Positions 40,848-49,359 of a stretch of 64,000 nucleotides of DNA are shown in pieces. Numbering within the stretch: the first letter of the stretch is position 1; every line of letters starts with the position of its first letter. The position numbers and the translations under genes are program-made. A model generated the notes under the pieces. It saw nothing but the letters and a program-made list of their open reading frames with translations, made no database searches and was not told where the DNA came from. This stretch comes from Halochromatium roseum (GTDB taxonomy: Bacteria; Pseudomonadota; Gammaproteobacteria; Chromatiales; Chromatiaceae): contig NZ_NHSH01000040.1 of NCBI RefSeq assembly GCF_016653315.1, forward strand, positions 153,203 to 217,202. Reading direction: 5' to 3'.

Positions 40848-42422
40848 ATGCGCTTTTTCAATACCGAAGGGCCGGTGCGGGCCGATCTGCATTACCTGCT
40901 ACCGCCGCTCCAGCGTTGGCACCTCGATGAGGTCATCGCACTGATTGAGCAAAAGAAATACTTCCTGCTCCACGCCCCACGCCAAACCGGCAAGACCTCC
41001 TGCTTGCTGGCGCTGATGGCGCAGCTGAACCGCGAGGGACAGTATCGAGCGGTGTATGCCAACCTGGAAGGCGCGCAGGCCTATCGCGAGCGCATCGAGC
41101 CGGCGATGGCGACCATCGTCACCGACATCGCCACCTGGGCCAGCGATGGCGTCGCGGATACCCAAGCCCCAGCCCTGGCCCGCGAGGTGCTCGCAGACAC
41201 GCCACCTGGCTCGGCGCTGGGAGTCTTTTTGAGCCGCTGGTGCGCGCGCCTAGACGCTCCGCTCGTGCTCCTGCTCGATGAGGTCGATGCCCTGGTCGGC
41301 GACACCCTGATCTCGCTGCTGCGTCAGTTACGCGCCGGTTATACCAAGCGCCCAAAGGCCTTCCCCAGCAGCCTGGTGCTGTGCGGCGTGCGCGATCTGC
41401 GCGACTATCGCATCCATGCCCGCTCCGAGGCGGCGCCGATCACCGGCGGCAGCGCCTTCAACATCAAGGCCGAATCCTTGCGCCTGGGCGATTTCAGCGA
41501 GGCGGACACCCGTACCCTGCTGCAAGAACATACCCAAGAGACCGGTCAGGTCTTCACCCCGGAGGCGCTGCAACAGGTCTGGACCCTGACCCAAGGTCAG
41601 CCCTGGCTGGTCAACGCGCTGGCCTATCAGGCCTGTTTCCGCTCCCGCGAGGGACGCGATCGCACCCGACCGATCGATGCGGCGATGATCGAGGCGGCCA
41701 AGGAACATCTGATCCTCAATCGCGTCACCCATCTCGATCAGCTTGCCGATAAGCTGCGCGAGGAGCGGGTGCGGCGCATCATCGAACCAATGCTGGCCGG
41801 TGAGTCGCTGGAGCAACTGCCGCTCAGCGATCTTGAGTATCTGATCGATCTCGGGCTGTTGCGCCAGCGCGGGGGTGGCGGCATCGAGATCGCGAATCCG
41901 ATCTACCGCGAGGTCCTACCGCGCACCTTGGCCTTGGTGCCTCAGGCCTCGCTACCCCAGATCAGCCCAACCTGGCTCGATGACCAAGGCCAGCTCGACC
42001 CGCCGCGACTGCTCACCGCCTTCCTCGACTTCTGGCGCCAGCACGGCGAGCCGCTGCTGAAAAGCGCCCCCTATCATGAGATCGCCCCGCATCTGGTACT
42101 GATGGCCTTTCTGCACCGGGTGGTCAACGGCGGCGGCACTCTAGAGCGTGAATATGCCATCGGCGCCGGCCGCATGGATCTGTGCCTGCGTTATGGCGAA
42201 GTGACGCTCGGCATCGAGCTCAAGGTCTGGCGCGATGGCCGGCCCGATCCGCTCGCGCAAGGGCTCGAGCAGCTCGATGGCTATCTGGCCGGATTGGGGC
42301 TGGATAGCGGCTGGCTGGTGCTCTTCGATCGTCGCAGCGGACAGCCGCCGATCGAGGAGCGCACCCGCGTTGACGAGGCACTTAGCCCAGGTGGCCGTCG
42401 GATTCAGGTGATTCGGGCCTGA
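40848..42422 (+). CDS. AAA ATPase with C-terminal PD-(D/E)XK nuclease-like domain (copy 3)
   Basis: Third 524-aa paralogue. It shares the N-terminal 75 residues and everything after ~150 with copies 1 and 2, and differs between (RERIEPAMATIVTDIATW, DTPPGSALGVFLSRWCARL). Walker B is LVLLLDEVDALVGD. C-terminal active-site residues (GAGRMDLCL, LGIELKVW) are intact. The 3' half is nearly identical to copy 2 at DNA level. A short run after Walker B (AGYTKRPKAFPSSLVLCGV) also differs, so the exchanged block is slightly longer here. Start chosen by alignment with the paralogues; an upstream in-frame ATT/ATG-less extension is not supported. Confidence 0.8.
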   Translation: MRFFNTEGPVRADLHYLLPPLQRWHLDEVIALIEQKKYFLLHAPRQTGKTSCLLALMAQLNREGQYRAVYANLEGAQAYRERIEPAMATIVTDIATWASDGVADTQAPALAREVLADTPPGSALGVFLSRWCARLDAPLVLLLDEVDALVGDTLISLLRQLRAGYTKRPKAFPSSLVLCGVRDLRDYRIHARSEAAPITGGSAFNIKAESLRLGDFSEADTRTLLQEHTQETGQVFTPEALQQVWTLTQGQPWLVNALAYQACFRSREGRDRTRPIDAAMIEAAKEHLILNRVTHLDQLADKLREERVRRIIEPMLAGESLEQLPLSDLEYLIDLGLLRQRGGGGIEIANPIYREVLPRTLALVPQASLPQISPTWLDDQGQLDPPRLLTAFLDFWRQHGEPLLKSAPYHEIAPHLVLMAFLHRVVNGGGTLEREYAIGAGRMDLCLRYGEVTLGIELKVWRDGRPDPLAQGLEQLDGYLAGLGLDSGWLVLFDRRSGQPPIEERTRVDEALSPGGRRIQVIRA

Positions 42423-42564
42423 GCTCGAGGCTCATGGCGCCATGGCCGCGAAAAGGGGGATTTTCGCAAGAGTGGCGCAGGCCTTCCGCCGTTGGCGATA
42501 TCCCGGCTTTCGCGTAGCATGCAGAGCTGATACGAAAGCCTAACCCAGCACGCAGTTGCCGCAT

Positions 42565-42777
42565 ATGACAACCCTAACTCTGGACAGCGAGCAGGAAGAC
42601 GATGGACGCTGGCTGGCCGAGGTGCCTGAATTGCCTGGCGTCATGGTCTATGCCGATTCACGCGAAGAGGCCATCACCAAGGCTGAAATTCTGGCATTGC
42701 GCGTCCTCGCGGATCGCCTCGAACACGACGAAGCCCAACCCACGAACATCTCCATCATGGTGGCCGCCGCCGCATGA
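42565..42777 (+). CDS. hicB: HicB-like antitoxin
   Basis: A 70-aa HicB-type protein. It has the partial RNase-H-like fold signature EDDGRWLAEVPELPGVMVYADSREEA (G-x-W-x-A-x-(V/L)P-x-x-PG, then Y-(G/A)-x-(S/T)-x-EEA). It lacks a separate DNA-binding domain, as in short HicB forms. HicB binds the mRNA-cleaving toxin HicA. Its last codons overlap the hicA start by 4 bp (ATGA), indicating coupling; the order hicB-hicA is the less common one. Because hicA is split by an insertion, this antitoxin is now an orphan. Confidence 0.82.
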   Translation: MTTLTLDSEQEDDGRWLAEVPELPGVMVYADSREEAITKAEILALRVLADRLEHDEAQPTNISIMVAAAA

Positions 42778-43066
42778 GTGTTTGGCCATCCACGAAGGCT
42801 AAGTGGCTGCCCATTTTTTACTTCCCGATAATCGCCCACCACGGGCCCTCAAATCGGGAAGAAGTTGATGGACAGTTGCTAAGCGCGTTTTGGCCGCATT
42901 ATTGTGCATTGGCTGGCGTGTCAAAAGACAACACTCATCGCACAAAACGCTCGAACGTGATGGCTATCCAGATGTCGTGTTCGCGTTTCACGATCGCGAA
43001 GAAATCGGGCCTAGGATGCTGGCCCGAATGGCCAAACACACTGGCTTGAAACCAGAGGATTTATGA
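42774..43066 (+). pseudogene. hicA: hicA toxin gene interrupted by a 74-bp palindromic insertion
   Basis: Codons 1-10 read MSVWPSTKAK (42774-42803). After the insertion, 42884-43066 reads RVLAALLCIGWRVKRQ, SSHKTLERDGYPDVV and EEIGPRMLARMAKHTGLKPEDL in one open frame to TGA. Joined, these give a complete HicA with the catalytic His in the SSHK segment. The added DNA is 80 bp (74-bp element plus a 6-bp GCTAAG duplication), which also shifts the frame. No HicA can be made from the current sequence. The downstream half shows no other damage, so the insertion is probably recent. Confidence 0.92.
42804..42877. mobile_element. 74-bp MITE/palindromic insertion in hicA
   Basis: The element is flanked by direct repeats GCTAAG (42798-42803 and 42878-42883), consistent with a target-site duplication. 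Its arms are imperfect inverted repeats of ~25 bp: CTTCCCGAT (42821-42829) pairs with ATCGGGAAG (42853-42861), and CTGCCCAT (42807-42814) pairs with ATGGACAG (42868-42875) with one mismatch. It encodes nothing and would need a transposase in trans. The boundaries are unusually clear because the hicA reading frame is restored exactly when 80 bp are removed. Confidence 0.85.
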
Positions 43067-43232
43067 ACGATCTCGAAACGGCGTCATACTGATCTTTTGA
43101 GTGCGCAAAATCTGCGTCCCTTCATTGCCAAGCAGATTAGAAGCGATCGCATCGTGCAACTGACCAAGCCCATGCGAAATTGCAGCAGTCCGGCGCTAGT
43201 CGAGGCGGTCAGGCCGGGTTTTCCGCGTTGCT
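43067..43232. other. Short intergenic region
   Basis: Sequence between the hicA remnant and the 3' end of the ATPase cluster. No gene, hairpin with a T-run or repeat was recognised. Confidence 0.3.
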
Positions 43233-45191
43233 TTAAGCCCTGGTTTCCTCGCCAGAAGTCATCGGCAACGCCATCGCATCCGCCAAGCTAGCCATCTCAT
43301 GCAGCAGCCGTTTGTACTCCGGACTCTCTGGCGGCGCATAGTTGAAGTTCTTGAACAGCCCGGTCAGCTTGATGAAGAACTCGCGCGCGGCGCCTTTGCC
43401 GTCGAAATCATACTCGCGATGCACCAGCTCGTAGACCCGCTCGAAGGTCATCTGCTGCCGCTCGATCGGTACCGAGGCATCGACCTTGTCGAAGGCGTCT
43501 TGCTGCAGGAACACCATATCGACGAACAGCGCCTTCTGATAGATCAGATAGTCGGCCAGGGTCACGCCTTCCTCGCCGGTGACCTGCATCATCTGCTGTA
43601 CGCGGTCGCCTTGGCGCAGTAACTCCTGAATGCGCTTGACCCGCGCGACCCAGCTCGGATCGATGTGCGCGCCATACCAGTCGGCGAGCTGGTCGAGATA
43701 GCGTGACCAGGAGATCAGCGGATCGATCGCCGGGTAGAAGCGCTTGTAGGCGCGATCATAAGACAGCCCCAGGAAGGTCTTCACCGTGCTCAGGGTCGAC
43801 TGGGTGACCGGCTCCTCGAAGTTGCCGCCCGCTGGCGACACCGAGCCGATCATGGTCAGGCTGCCATGGCTGCCGTCGGCGGTGCGAAACACGCCAGCGC
43901 GCTCGTAGACGCTGCGGATCGAGGAGTCCAGATAGGCCGGGAAGGCCTCCTCGCCCGGGATCTCCTCGAGCCGACCCGAGGTCTCGCGCATCGCCTGCGC
44001 CCAGCGCGAGGTGGAGTCGGCCAGCAGCAGCACCTGATAGCCCATCTGCCGGTAATACTCGCCGAGCGTGATGCCGGTGTAGATCGAGGCCTCGCGCGCC
44101 GCGACCGGCATCGATGAGGTATTGCAGACGATGATGGTGCGGTCCATCAGCGAGCCGCCGGTCATCGGATCGGTCAGGCCTGGAAACTCGGTCAGGGTCT
44201 CGACCACCTCGCCGGCGCGCTCGCCACAGGCGACGACGATGACGATGTCGACCGACGAATGCTTGGCGATCAGATGCTGCAGCACGGTCTTGCCGGCGCC
44301 GAATGGCCCAGGGATGCAGCCGGTGCCGCCGCGCGCGATCGGGAAGAAGGTATCCACCAACCGGATGGTGGTGATCATCGGCTCGGACGGATACAGGCGC
44401 TCGATGGCGCGGGTGCGAAGCATGCGCTCGGTGAGCGGGCGGCGTACCGGCCAGCGCCGGGTCAGATCGAGCGAGCGTTCATGGCCATGCTGATCGCGGA
44501 TGCGCACCACCGGGGTGTCGACGGTGACGCTACCCTCGCGAATCCAGGTCACCTCGACCTCGCCGAGTTGGTCGAAGGGCACCATGATCTTGTGCGAGAA
44601 GGTGCCCTCCTGCACGGTGCCGAGCACGCCACCGGCCTTGAGCTTGGCGCCGGCCTGCACACGCGGCACGAACGACCACTTTTTGCCCTGATCCAGCGCC
44701 GGCAGCTCGACCCCGCGCGGCAGGAAGGTGCCATGGCGCACGGCCAGACTCTCGAGCGGATTCTGCAGGCCATCGTAGACCTGACCGAGCAGACCTGGAC
44801 CCAGGGTGACGGACAACAGATCGCCGCTCTGCACCACCGGATCGCCAATCGAGACCCCGGCGGTATCCTCGAACACCTGCACATCGGCGAAGCGACCACG
44901 CACCCGCAGCACCTCGGCCTTGAGCCGTTCCTGAACGCCGCTCTCCGACGGACGACGCGGCGCGATATAGACCACCTCGTTCTTCACCAGCGGCAGCGGC
45001 GCGCCCTCCTCGCTGCCACCCTCGATGGTGACCAAGGATTCCTGTACCGCGACCACGCGCGTCGGCACCGGCGTTGGGTGCGAGCCCGAGCCTGAGCCGG
45101 ATGCTGGACCCGAGCCCGATGTCGTGTGCGCGGTCTCCGGCGATGGTTCAACCGCAGCCGCAGCCGCTCTGTGATCAGCCACAATCAGCAC
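43233..45191 (-). CDS. atpA: V/A-type ATPase catalytic subunit A
   Basis: The 652-aa catalytic A subunit of a V/A-type ATPase. The P-loop is GPFGAGKTVLQHLIAKH (~297-313), with the family-specific non-homologous region before it and DSTSRWAQAMRE, GRLEEIPGEEAFPAYL and VSPAGGNFEEPVTQSTL after. The catalytic Glu region is CGERAGEVVE. An N-terminal Ala/Ser/Gly/Pro-rich extension (~1-45) precedes the beta-barrel (VVAVQESLVTIEGG) and is unusual; a later start cannot be excluded. It forms the hexamer with subunit B. It is the last gene of the permuted cluster, 136 bp after the DUF2764 gene. Confidence 0.95.
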   Translation of the reverse strand: MLIVADHRAAAAAVEPSPETAHTTSGSGPASGSGSGSHPTPVPTRVVAVQESLVTIEGGSEEGAPLPLVKNEVVYIAPRRPSESGVQERLKAEVLRVRGRFADVQVFEDTAGVSIGDPVVQSGDLLSVTLGPGLLGQVYDGLQNPLESLAVRHGTFLPRGVELPALDQGKKWSFVPRVQAGAKLKAGGVLGTVQEGTFSHKIMVPFDQLGEVEVTWIREGSVTVDTPVVRIRDQHGHERSLDLTRRWPVRRPLTERMLRTRAIERLYPSEPMITTIRLVDTFFPIARGGTGCIPGPFGAGKTVLQHLIAKHSSVDIVIVVACGERAGEVVETLTEFPGLTDPMTGGSLMDRTIIVCNTSSMPVAAREASIYTGITLGEYYRQMGYQVLLLADSTSRWAQAMRETSGRLEEIPGEEAFPAYLDSSIRSVYERAGVFRTADGSHGSLTMIGSVSPAGGNFEEPVTQSTLSTVKTFLGLSYDRAYKRFYPAIDPLISWSRYLDQLADWYGAHIDPSWVARVKRIQELLRQGDRVQQMMQVTGEEGVTLADYLIYQKALFVDMVFLQQDAFDKVDASVPIERQQMTFERVYELVHREYDFDGKGAAREFFIKLTGLFKNFNYAPPESPEYKRLLHEMASLADAMALPMTSGEETRA

Positions 45192-45327
45192 CCTCTCAGT
45201 GATTCAATCATCTTGGTCCACTCGCCATTCAAGCGTTCCCATCAATCCAAAAGGGCGCTTCATGCTTCGAGGCAGCAAAGCGACATGAATGTGCAAGAAC
45301 CTCAGCAGCCGCATCGAGCAAGCACAC

Positions 45328-46071
45328 TCATGCAGCGGTCTCGGCAAGCAGCGTCTCAAGCGCTTCGAGTCCAGCCCCGAGCCCGGTTTGGCGCTCAGCA
45401 GAGCGCCCCTCATGGAGTCCAGCCTCGACCAAATGATCAAAGCGCTCCAACGCCGCCTCGGCGTCGTAACGGGTCCAGCGCGCGACCAGGTCCCAGCAGG
45501 CGACATAGGCCACCACCGCCTCGAAATCGAACGTATGTTCGGCGCCGATGCGCTCGAGATGCGCCCATACGGTGCCGAGCAGCAGGCGCTCCAGCCCCAA
45601 GGCATCGTCGCGCTCGAGCAGGCGCTTGGCCTCGGGCAGCCAGGGGAATACCCGCTCCAGGCGAAAATGTGGCTCGCCCCAGTGGCGCCGGATCAGTGGC
45701 ACCCAACGGCCGAAGCCCCAGCGCCGCCGCTCGGCGGGCGCAAGGCCACCGGCATGCCGATGACGCAGAGCGGCGACCAGGGTGCGCATCTCCAAGCGCC
45801 AGATGACCAGTTCGCGGACGAAGCCGTTACGGATCGCCGCAATGCCTTGCTCGGCCTGACGCACCAGGGCATCGTCATCGATCTCGAAACGCTGATCCTT
45901 CCAGGCGGTCAGCAACTCATACTGAGCCAGATCCTCGGCGTCCTCGGGCTCGAGCCAGCCTAGCCGCATCTCGAGGCGCAACCGTGACAGCGGCGTCTGC
46001 TTGGCGCCGAACAGCGGCCCATGCGCGGGCAGCGAGGTCAGCAGCGTCAGATAACGGTCGCTCGGTGCCAT
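45328..46071 (-). CDS. V/A-ATPase accessory subunit (DUF2764 family, subunit C-like)
   Basis: A 247-aa helical protein lying between subunits E and A. In bacterial V/A-ATPase operons of the Chlamydia/Treponema/Bacteroides type, a DUF2764 gene occupies this position and is thought to replace subunit C. The sequence starts YLTLLTSLPAHGPLF, and Trp/Arg-rich segments such as RRRWGFGRWVPLIRRHW and VVAYVACWDLVARWTRYD fit the family pattern as I know it. The call rests mainly on position and length. No subunit F or separate C gene is found in the cluster. Confidence 0.72.
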   Translation of the reverse strand: MAPSDRYLTLLTSLPAHGPLFGAKQTPLSRLRLEMRLGWLEPEDAEDLAQYELLTAWKDQRFEIDDDALVRQAEQGIAAIRNGFVRELVIWRLEMRTLVAALRHRHAGGLAPAERRRWGFGRWVPLIRRHWGEPHFRLERVFPWLPEAKRLLERDDALGLERLLLGTVWAHLERIGAEHTFDFEAVVAYVACWDLVARWTRYDAEAALERFDHLVEAGLHEGRSAERQTGLGAGLEALETLLAETAA

Positions 46072-46160
46072 CGACTAGCGGCTCCAGCGTGCCGGCTTGG
46101 TCGCAGCGCGCGTCAGGATGCTGGCTGTGCGGGCGCGTCTGTGGGGCCGTGGACTGGCCA

Positions 46161-46901
46161 TCATTTAACGGTCCCTTCCAGGATCGCTCGAAAGCGCGGC
46201 TGCAGATGCGCCAGGATCAGCTCGGCGACCTTCTCGTCGCTGAGATCGATCTCGATCTGCTTGTTGCGCAGCCGGATGCGGATACCATGCGCCTCGTCGT
46301 CGGAGACCTGGAAATTGACCCCTTCCTCGAGCACCTCGGAGGCCACAGCCAGCACGAAGTGGGAGAGCGAGCCCTCGCGCAGCTCGAGCGGATTGCGGCG
46401 CAGTTCCTCGATGCCGATCAGCTCGCGCGGCAGCACGATCTCGACCTGATCGCCGGGCGCGATGCCGGCCTCGTCGCGGCCGCGCCGCGCCACCTCCAGG
46501 ATCAGCTGCTGCAGGAACTCCTCGCGCTCGAGTTCGGTGGTGATCAGGCGCCGGACCTTCTCGCTGATCGCGCCGGTCAGCACCGCGGTCATCCGCAGTA
46601 CGGTATCGCGCATGGCCAGGCGCAGCGCGTCTTCACCGGCGGTCTTGAGGGCCGCGGCCTCTTGGCGGGCGTCACTGAGCAGCCGCTCGGCCTCGGCCTC
46701 GGCCTCGGCGCGGATGCGCGTGGCTTGCTGGCGCGCCTCCTGCTCGATCCGCGCCGCCTCGGCGCGACCCTTGGCAACGCCCTCATCGCGCAGGCGTTGG
46801 ATCAGGGCGTCGACCCCGGCCGAGGTGGCGCTCGCCGGGGGTCTCTCGCGGGCGGTGTCGCGGCTCATCTCGCGGGCTGTCTCGCGCTTGGGCTCAGTCA
46901 T
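46161..46901 (-). CDS. atpE: V/A-type ATPase subunit E
   Basis: A 246-aa peripheral-stalk subunit. Residues ~30-115 are a long Ala/Glu/Arg-rich coiled coil (ARIEQEARQQATRIRAEAEA, AERLLSDARQEAAALK), and the C-terminal globular domain has GDQVEIVLP and GVNFQVSDDEAHGIRIRL. The start ATG at 46901 has GGGAG upstream on the minus strand; longer ORF extensions run into the intergenic MITE. The N-terminus has repeated TAREM/RDTARE motifs. It follows subunit K across a 200-bp gap holding that element, which marks the permutation junction of the cluster. Confidence 0.88.
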   Translation of the reverse strand: MTEPKRETAREMSRDTARERPPASATSAGVDALIQRLRDEGVAKGRAEAARIEQEARQQATRIRAEAEAEAERLLSDARQEAAALKTAGEDALRLAMRDTVLRMTAVLTGAISEKVRRLITTELEREEFLQQLILEVARRGRDEAGIAPGDQVEIVLPRELIGIEELRRNPLELREGSLSHFVLAVASEVLEEGVNFQVSDDEAHGIRIRLRNKQIEIDLSDEKVAELILAHLQPRFRAILEGTVK

Positions 46902-46970
46902 TGAACGCTCCCGGGGGAAACCTTGCCATTCAGGGGGATCGTGCCGCGCGAGGGCGGCAGGACGCACCAC

Positions 46971-47054
46971 TGTAGGGGCGAATGGATTCGCCCCCTTGGG
47001 TGTACGGATAGGACGGATGTCGAGGATGTCGCGGCGAATGAATTCGCCCGTACA
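46971..47054. mobile_element. 84-bp MITE-like element between ATPase subunits K and E
   Basis: The element begins TGTAGGGGCGAAT and ends ATTCGCCCGTACA, so its ends are inverted repeats (TGTA(G/C)GGGCGAAT). Each end also folds on itself: GGGGCGAAT/ATTCGCCCC at 46975-46994 and GGCGAAT/ATTCGCC at 47033-47048. Intergenic elements starting TGTAGGGGCGAAT are familiar from many bacterial genomes. No target duplication is evident. It encodes nothing. Confidence 0.8.
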
Positions 47055-47100
47055 AGGCTTGCCGCCATGCTGAATGGGAGACTCATGTCCGGAAATCGCC

Positions 47101-47547
47101 TTAAGCCGGAATGTTGCCAGCAAGCACCAGCGCGAAGACGAACACGAACACCGAGAAGCCCTCGACGATCGCCGCCGGCGCCAGCGACAGGCCAAAGATC
47201 TCCGGCTTCACCTTCATCGCCTGGATCGCCGAGGCGCAGGCGCGACCCTGCAGCACGCTGGCATAGAGCAGCGCGATGCCGGCCAGCAGGCCGATGCCGA
47301 ACAGGCCGGGCGCGGCGGTGTCGGTGACCTCGCGCTGCAGCGTGAACATGATGACGATGCCGTAGATGACGCCGGTCGAGGGCATCACCGAGACGCCGAG
47401 ATAGCGGCCATGGCCAGATTCGGTATCGACCATGGCACCGATCGCCGCCTGGCCGGCGATGGCGCAGCCGATGATGCTGCCGATGGCGCCCAGTGCCAGG
47501 GCGCCGTACATGCCCGCCCAGCCGAGCGCGATAACCAACTCGTTCAT
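47101..47547 (-). CDS. atpK: V/A-type ATPase membrane rotor subunit K
   Basis: A 148-aa proteolipid with four transmembrane helices in two hairpins (~8-35, ~50-75, ~85-108, ~120-145). The ion-binding glutamate lies in the last helix, APAAIVEGFSVFVFVF. The first hairpin has MPSTGVIYGIVIMF where the Na+-binding NtpK of Enterococcus has a Thr-Gln pair; here the Gln position is Gly, which favours proton rather than sodium coupling. The start at 47547 overlaps the subunit I stop as ATGA. It is the last gene of the B-D-I-K block. Confidence 0.93.
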   Translation of the reverse strand: MNELVIALGWAGMYGALALGAIGSIIGCAIAGQAAIGAMVDTESGHGRYLGVSVMPSTGVIYGIVIMFTLQREVTDTAAPGLFGIGLLAGIALLYASVLQGRACASAIQAMKVKPEIFGLSLAPAAIVEGFSVFVFVFALVLAGNIPA

Positions 47548-49358
47548 TCGATGCTCTCCGTCTTCTTGAAGGGGCGGAAGGGATAGCCCTCGCCGGACAA
47601 CGCCCAATTGTAGAATTCGATGTAGTTCAGCCGCAGCCCGTGTACCACGCCGCTGACCAGCCCCAATGCTAGATTCAGGCTGTGCCCGATCAGCAATAGC
47701 AGGATCTGCAGCAGCAGCCCAAGCCCGGGCACGTCGGCATCGACCCGTACCGCCAGATCATTGAAGGTCAGCGCCAGCGAGGCCGAGGCGAGACCGAGCG
47801 CGAACAGCCGCAGATAGGAGAGGGTGTCGCCGAAGATCTTGGTCACCTGGGTCAGCGCCAGCATGCCGTCGAGGCCGCGCCAGAGCAGCGAGCCAAGGCC
47901 GTTGATCGGCCGCTCACTGCTGCCGATGAACACCAGCAGCAGGCCGACCGCGATGCCGCCGTAGCCGAGCCATTCGATGGTCGCGACCCGGGCCGCTGGC
48001 GCTAGGCTCAGCCCCAGCCAGAGCCCGAACCCGCTGAGCGCCACCAGGCTCCAGCCGATCGGCGTCAGTGCCTGCGGGCGTGGCCAGCGCTTGCCGACCT
48101 GGACCAGATTGGCCAGCACCAGATGCAGCACGCCGATGCCGACCGAGAGCCGCATCATGCTGTCGAAGTCCTGGATATCGAGCAGGTGCAGCGGTGCCAG
48201 CAGGCTATCGGGCGGTGGCGCGACGCCAAAATAGCTGCCAATCAAGACCCCCCAGGCGAACGAGGTGGCGGTGATGCTGCTCGCCAACACGCGGAAGCGA
48301 CGGCCCTTGGTCGAGCCGCCGAGCTTGCGCCAGAACAGCAGCAGCCCGAGGCCGAGCAGGGCGGCATAGCCGGCATCCGAGAGGATCATCGCGAAGAACA
48401 GCGCGAACGAGAAGAACAGGATGCGGCTCGGATCGAAGCTGTCGTAGGCCGGCATCTGGTAGAAGCCGACCAGATCCTCGCCGGCGCCGAGGCGCTCCGG
48501 GTTGGTGAGCAGGGTGGGCGGGGCGTCGCCAGGTTCGGGGTCTTCGATCAGCAGCGCTAGCCCCTGCTCGGCGGCCAACGCCTCCACCGCCGGCACCCGC
48601 GGCAGACCGACCCAGCCTTGCACCGCGAACAGGCCATCGGCGTCGCGGGTCAGACTCTGGGCATGGGTCAGCACGGCCTGATCCTCGGCGCGGGCAAAGT
48701 GCTTGCTGAGCAGATAGATCCAGCGCGTCAAGGCGCGCCGATCGGCCTCCAGCGCCTCCAGCTCCAGCTCGGCGGCCTCCAGCTGTTGCTCGACCTGGCT
48801 CAACGACAGGGCGCCGGTGTGGGTGCGCGGCACCGGTAGCGCGTCGGGGGGCGGCTCCTCCGGCGCGATCACCACCAAGAACGCCTCGCGGTTGTCTTGG
48901 TGCACCACCTGCCAGGGCAGAGTCAGGCCCTCGAGTTCCTTCAGACGTCGCAAGGGCACCGTATAGAACCAGAGCTTTTCGCCGGCCAGCGCCTCGCCCG
49001 GCGGCAGGCTGAAGTCGCCCCAGGGCGCGAGGGCCTTGGCGCGCTCGGCGAGCGCGTCGCGCCGGTCGAGGGTGGCGCGGATCTGATCCTTATTGGCGAG
49101 CACCGAGCGGATGGTCGTGGCCAAGTCGAAGCCGGCTTCGTTATGCACCTGGCGCCGCTTCTCCGGCTCATCGAGGAGATAGCGCAGTGCCTGCCGCGCC
49201 TCGACGGCGTGCTCGGGTGGCAACGTCTCCGGCTGCGAGGAGGCCGGCGCCAGTGGCACCAGATGCAGGCAACCGAGCGCCTGTAGCCGGTCCATCACGA
49301 CCGGCTTTTGCGCTTGGCTGCCGACCAGCGACAGCCGTTTCAGTGGCTCGATGGCCAT
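47544..49358 (-). CDS. atpI: V/A-type ATPase subunit I (a-subunit, stator)
   Basis: A 604-aa a/I subunit. The N-terminal cytoplasmic half (~1-310) is helical with coiled coil (VEQQLEAAELELEALEADRRALTR). The C-terminal half has about seven to eight transmembrane segments (ILFFSFALFFAMILSDAGYAALLGLGLLLF, LGYGGIAVGLLLVFIG, LSYLRLFALGLASASLAL). The essential stator arginine is in the SYLRLFALGLA segment and GHSLNLALGLVSGVVHGLRLNYIEFY is diagnostic. It forms the ion half-channels against ring K. Its stop overlaps the start of K and it begins one base after subunit D ends. Confidence 0.95.
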   Translation of the reverse strand: MAIEPLKRLSLVGSQAQKPVVMDRLQALGCLHLVPLAPASSQPETLPPEHAVEARQALRYLLDEPEKRRQVHNEAGFDLATTIRSVLANKDQIRATLDRRDALAERAKALAPWGDFSLPPGEALAGEKLWFYTVPLRRLKELEGLTLPWQVVHQDNREAFLVVIAPEEPPPDALPVPRTHTGALSLSQVEQQLEAAELELEALEADRRALTRWIYLLSKHFARAEDQAVLTHAQSLTRDADGLFAVQGWVGLPRVPAVEALAAEQGLALLIEDPEPGDAPPTLLTNPERLGAGEDLVGFYQMPAYDSFDPSRILFFSFALFFAMILSDAGYAALLGLGLLLFWRKLGGSTKGRRFRVLASSITATSFAWGVLIGSYFGVAPPPDSLLAPLHLLDIQDFDSMMRLSVGIGVLHLVLANLVQVGKRWPRPQALTPIGWSLVALSGFGLWLGLSLAPAARVATIEWLGYGGIAVGLLLVFIGSSERPINGLGSLLWRGLDGMLALTQVTKIFGDTLSYLRLFALGLASASLALTFNDLAVRVDADVPGLGLLLQILLLLIGHSLNLALGLVSGVVHGLRLNYIEFYNWALSGEGYPFRPFKKTESIE

Positions 49359-49359
49359 C

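Noticed and set aside
42774..43049. 91-codon ORF following hicB as a novel protein
   Set aside because: After codon 10 it is a frameshifted reading through the inserted element; the conserved HicA sequence is in another frame.
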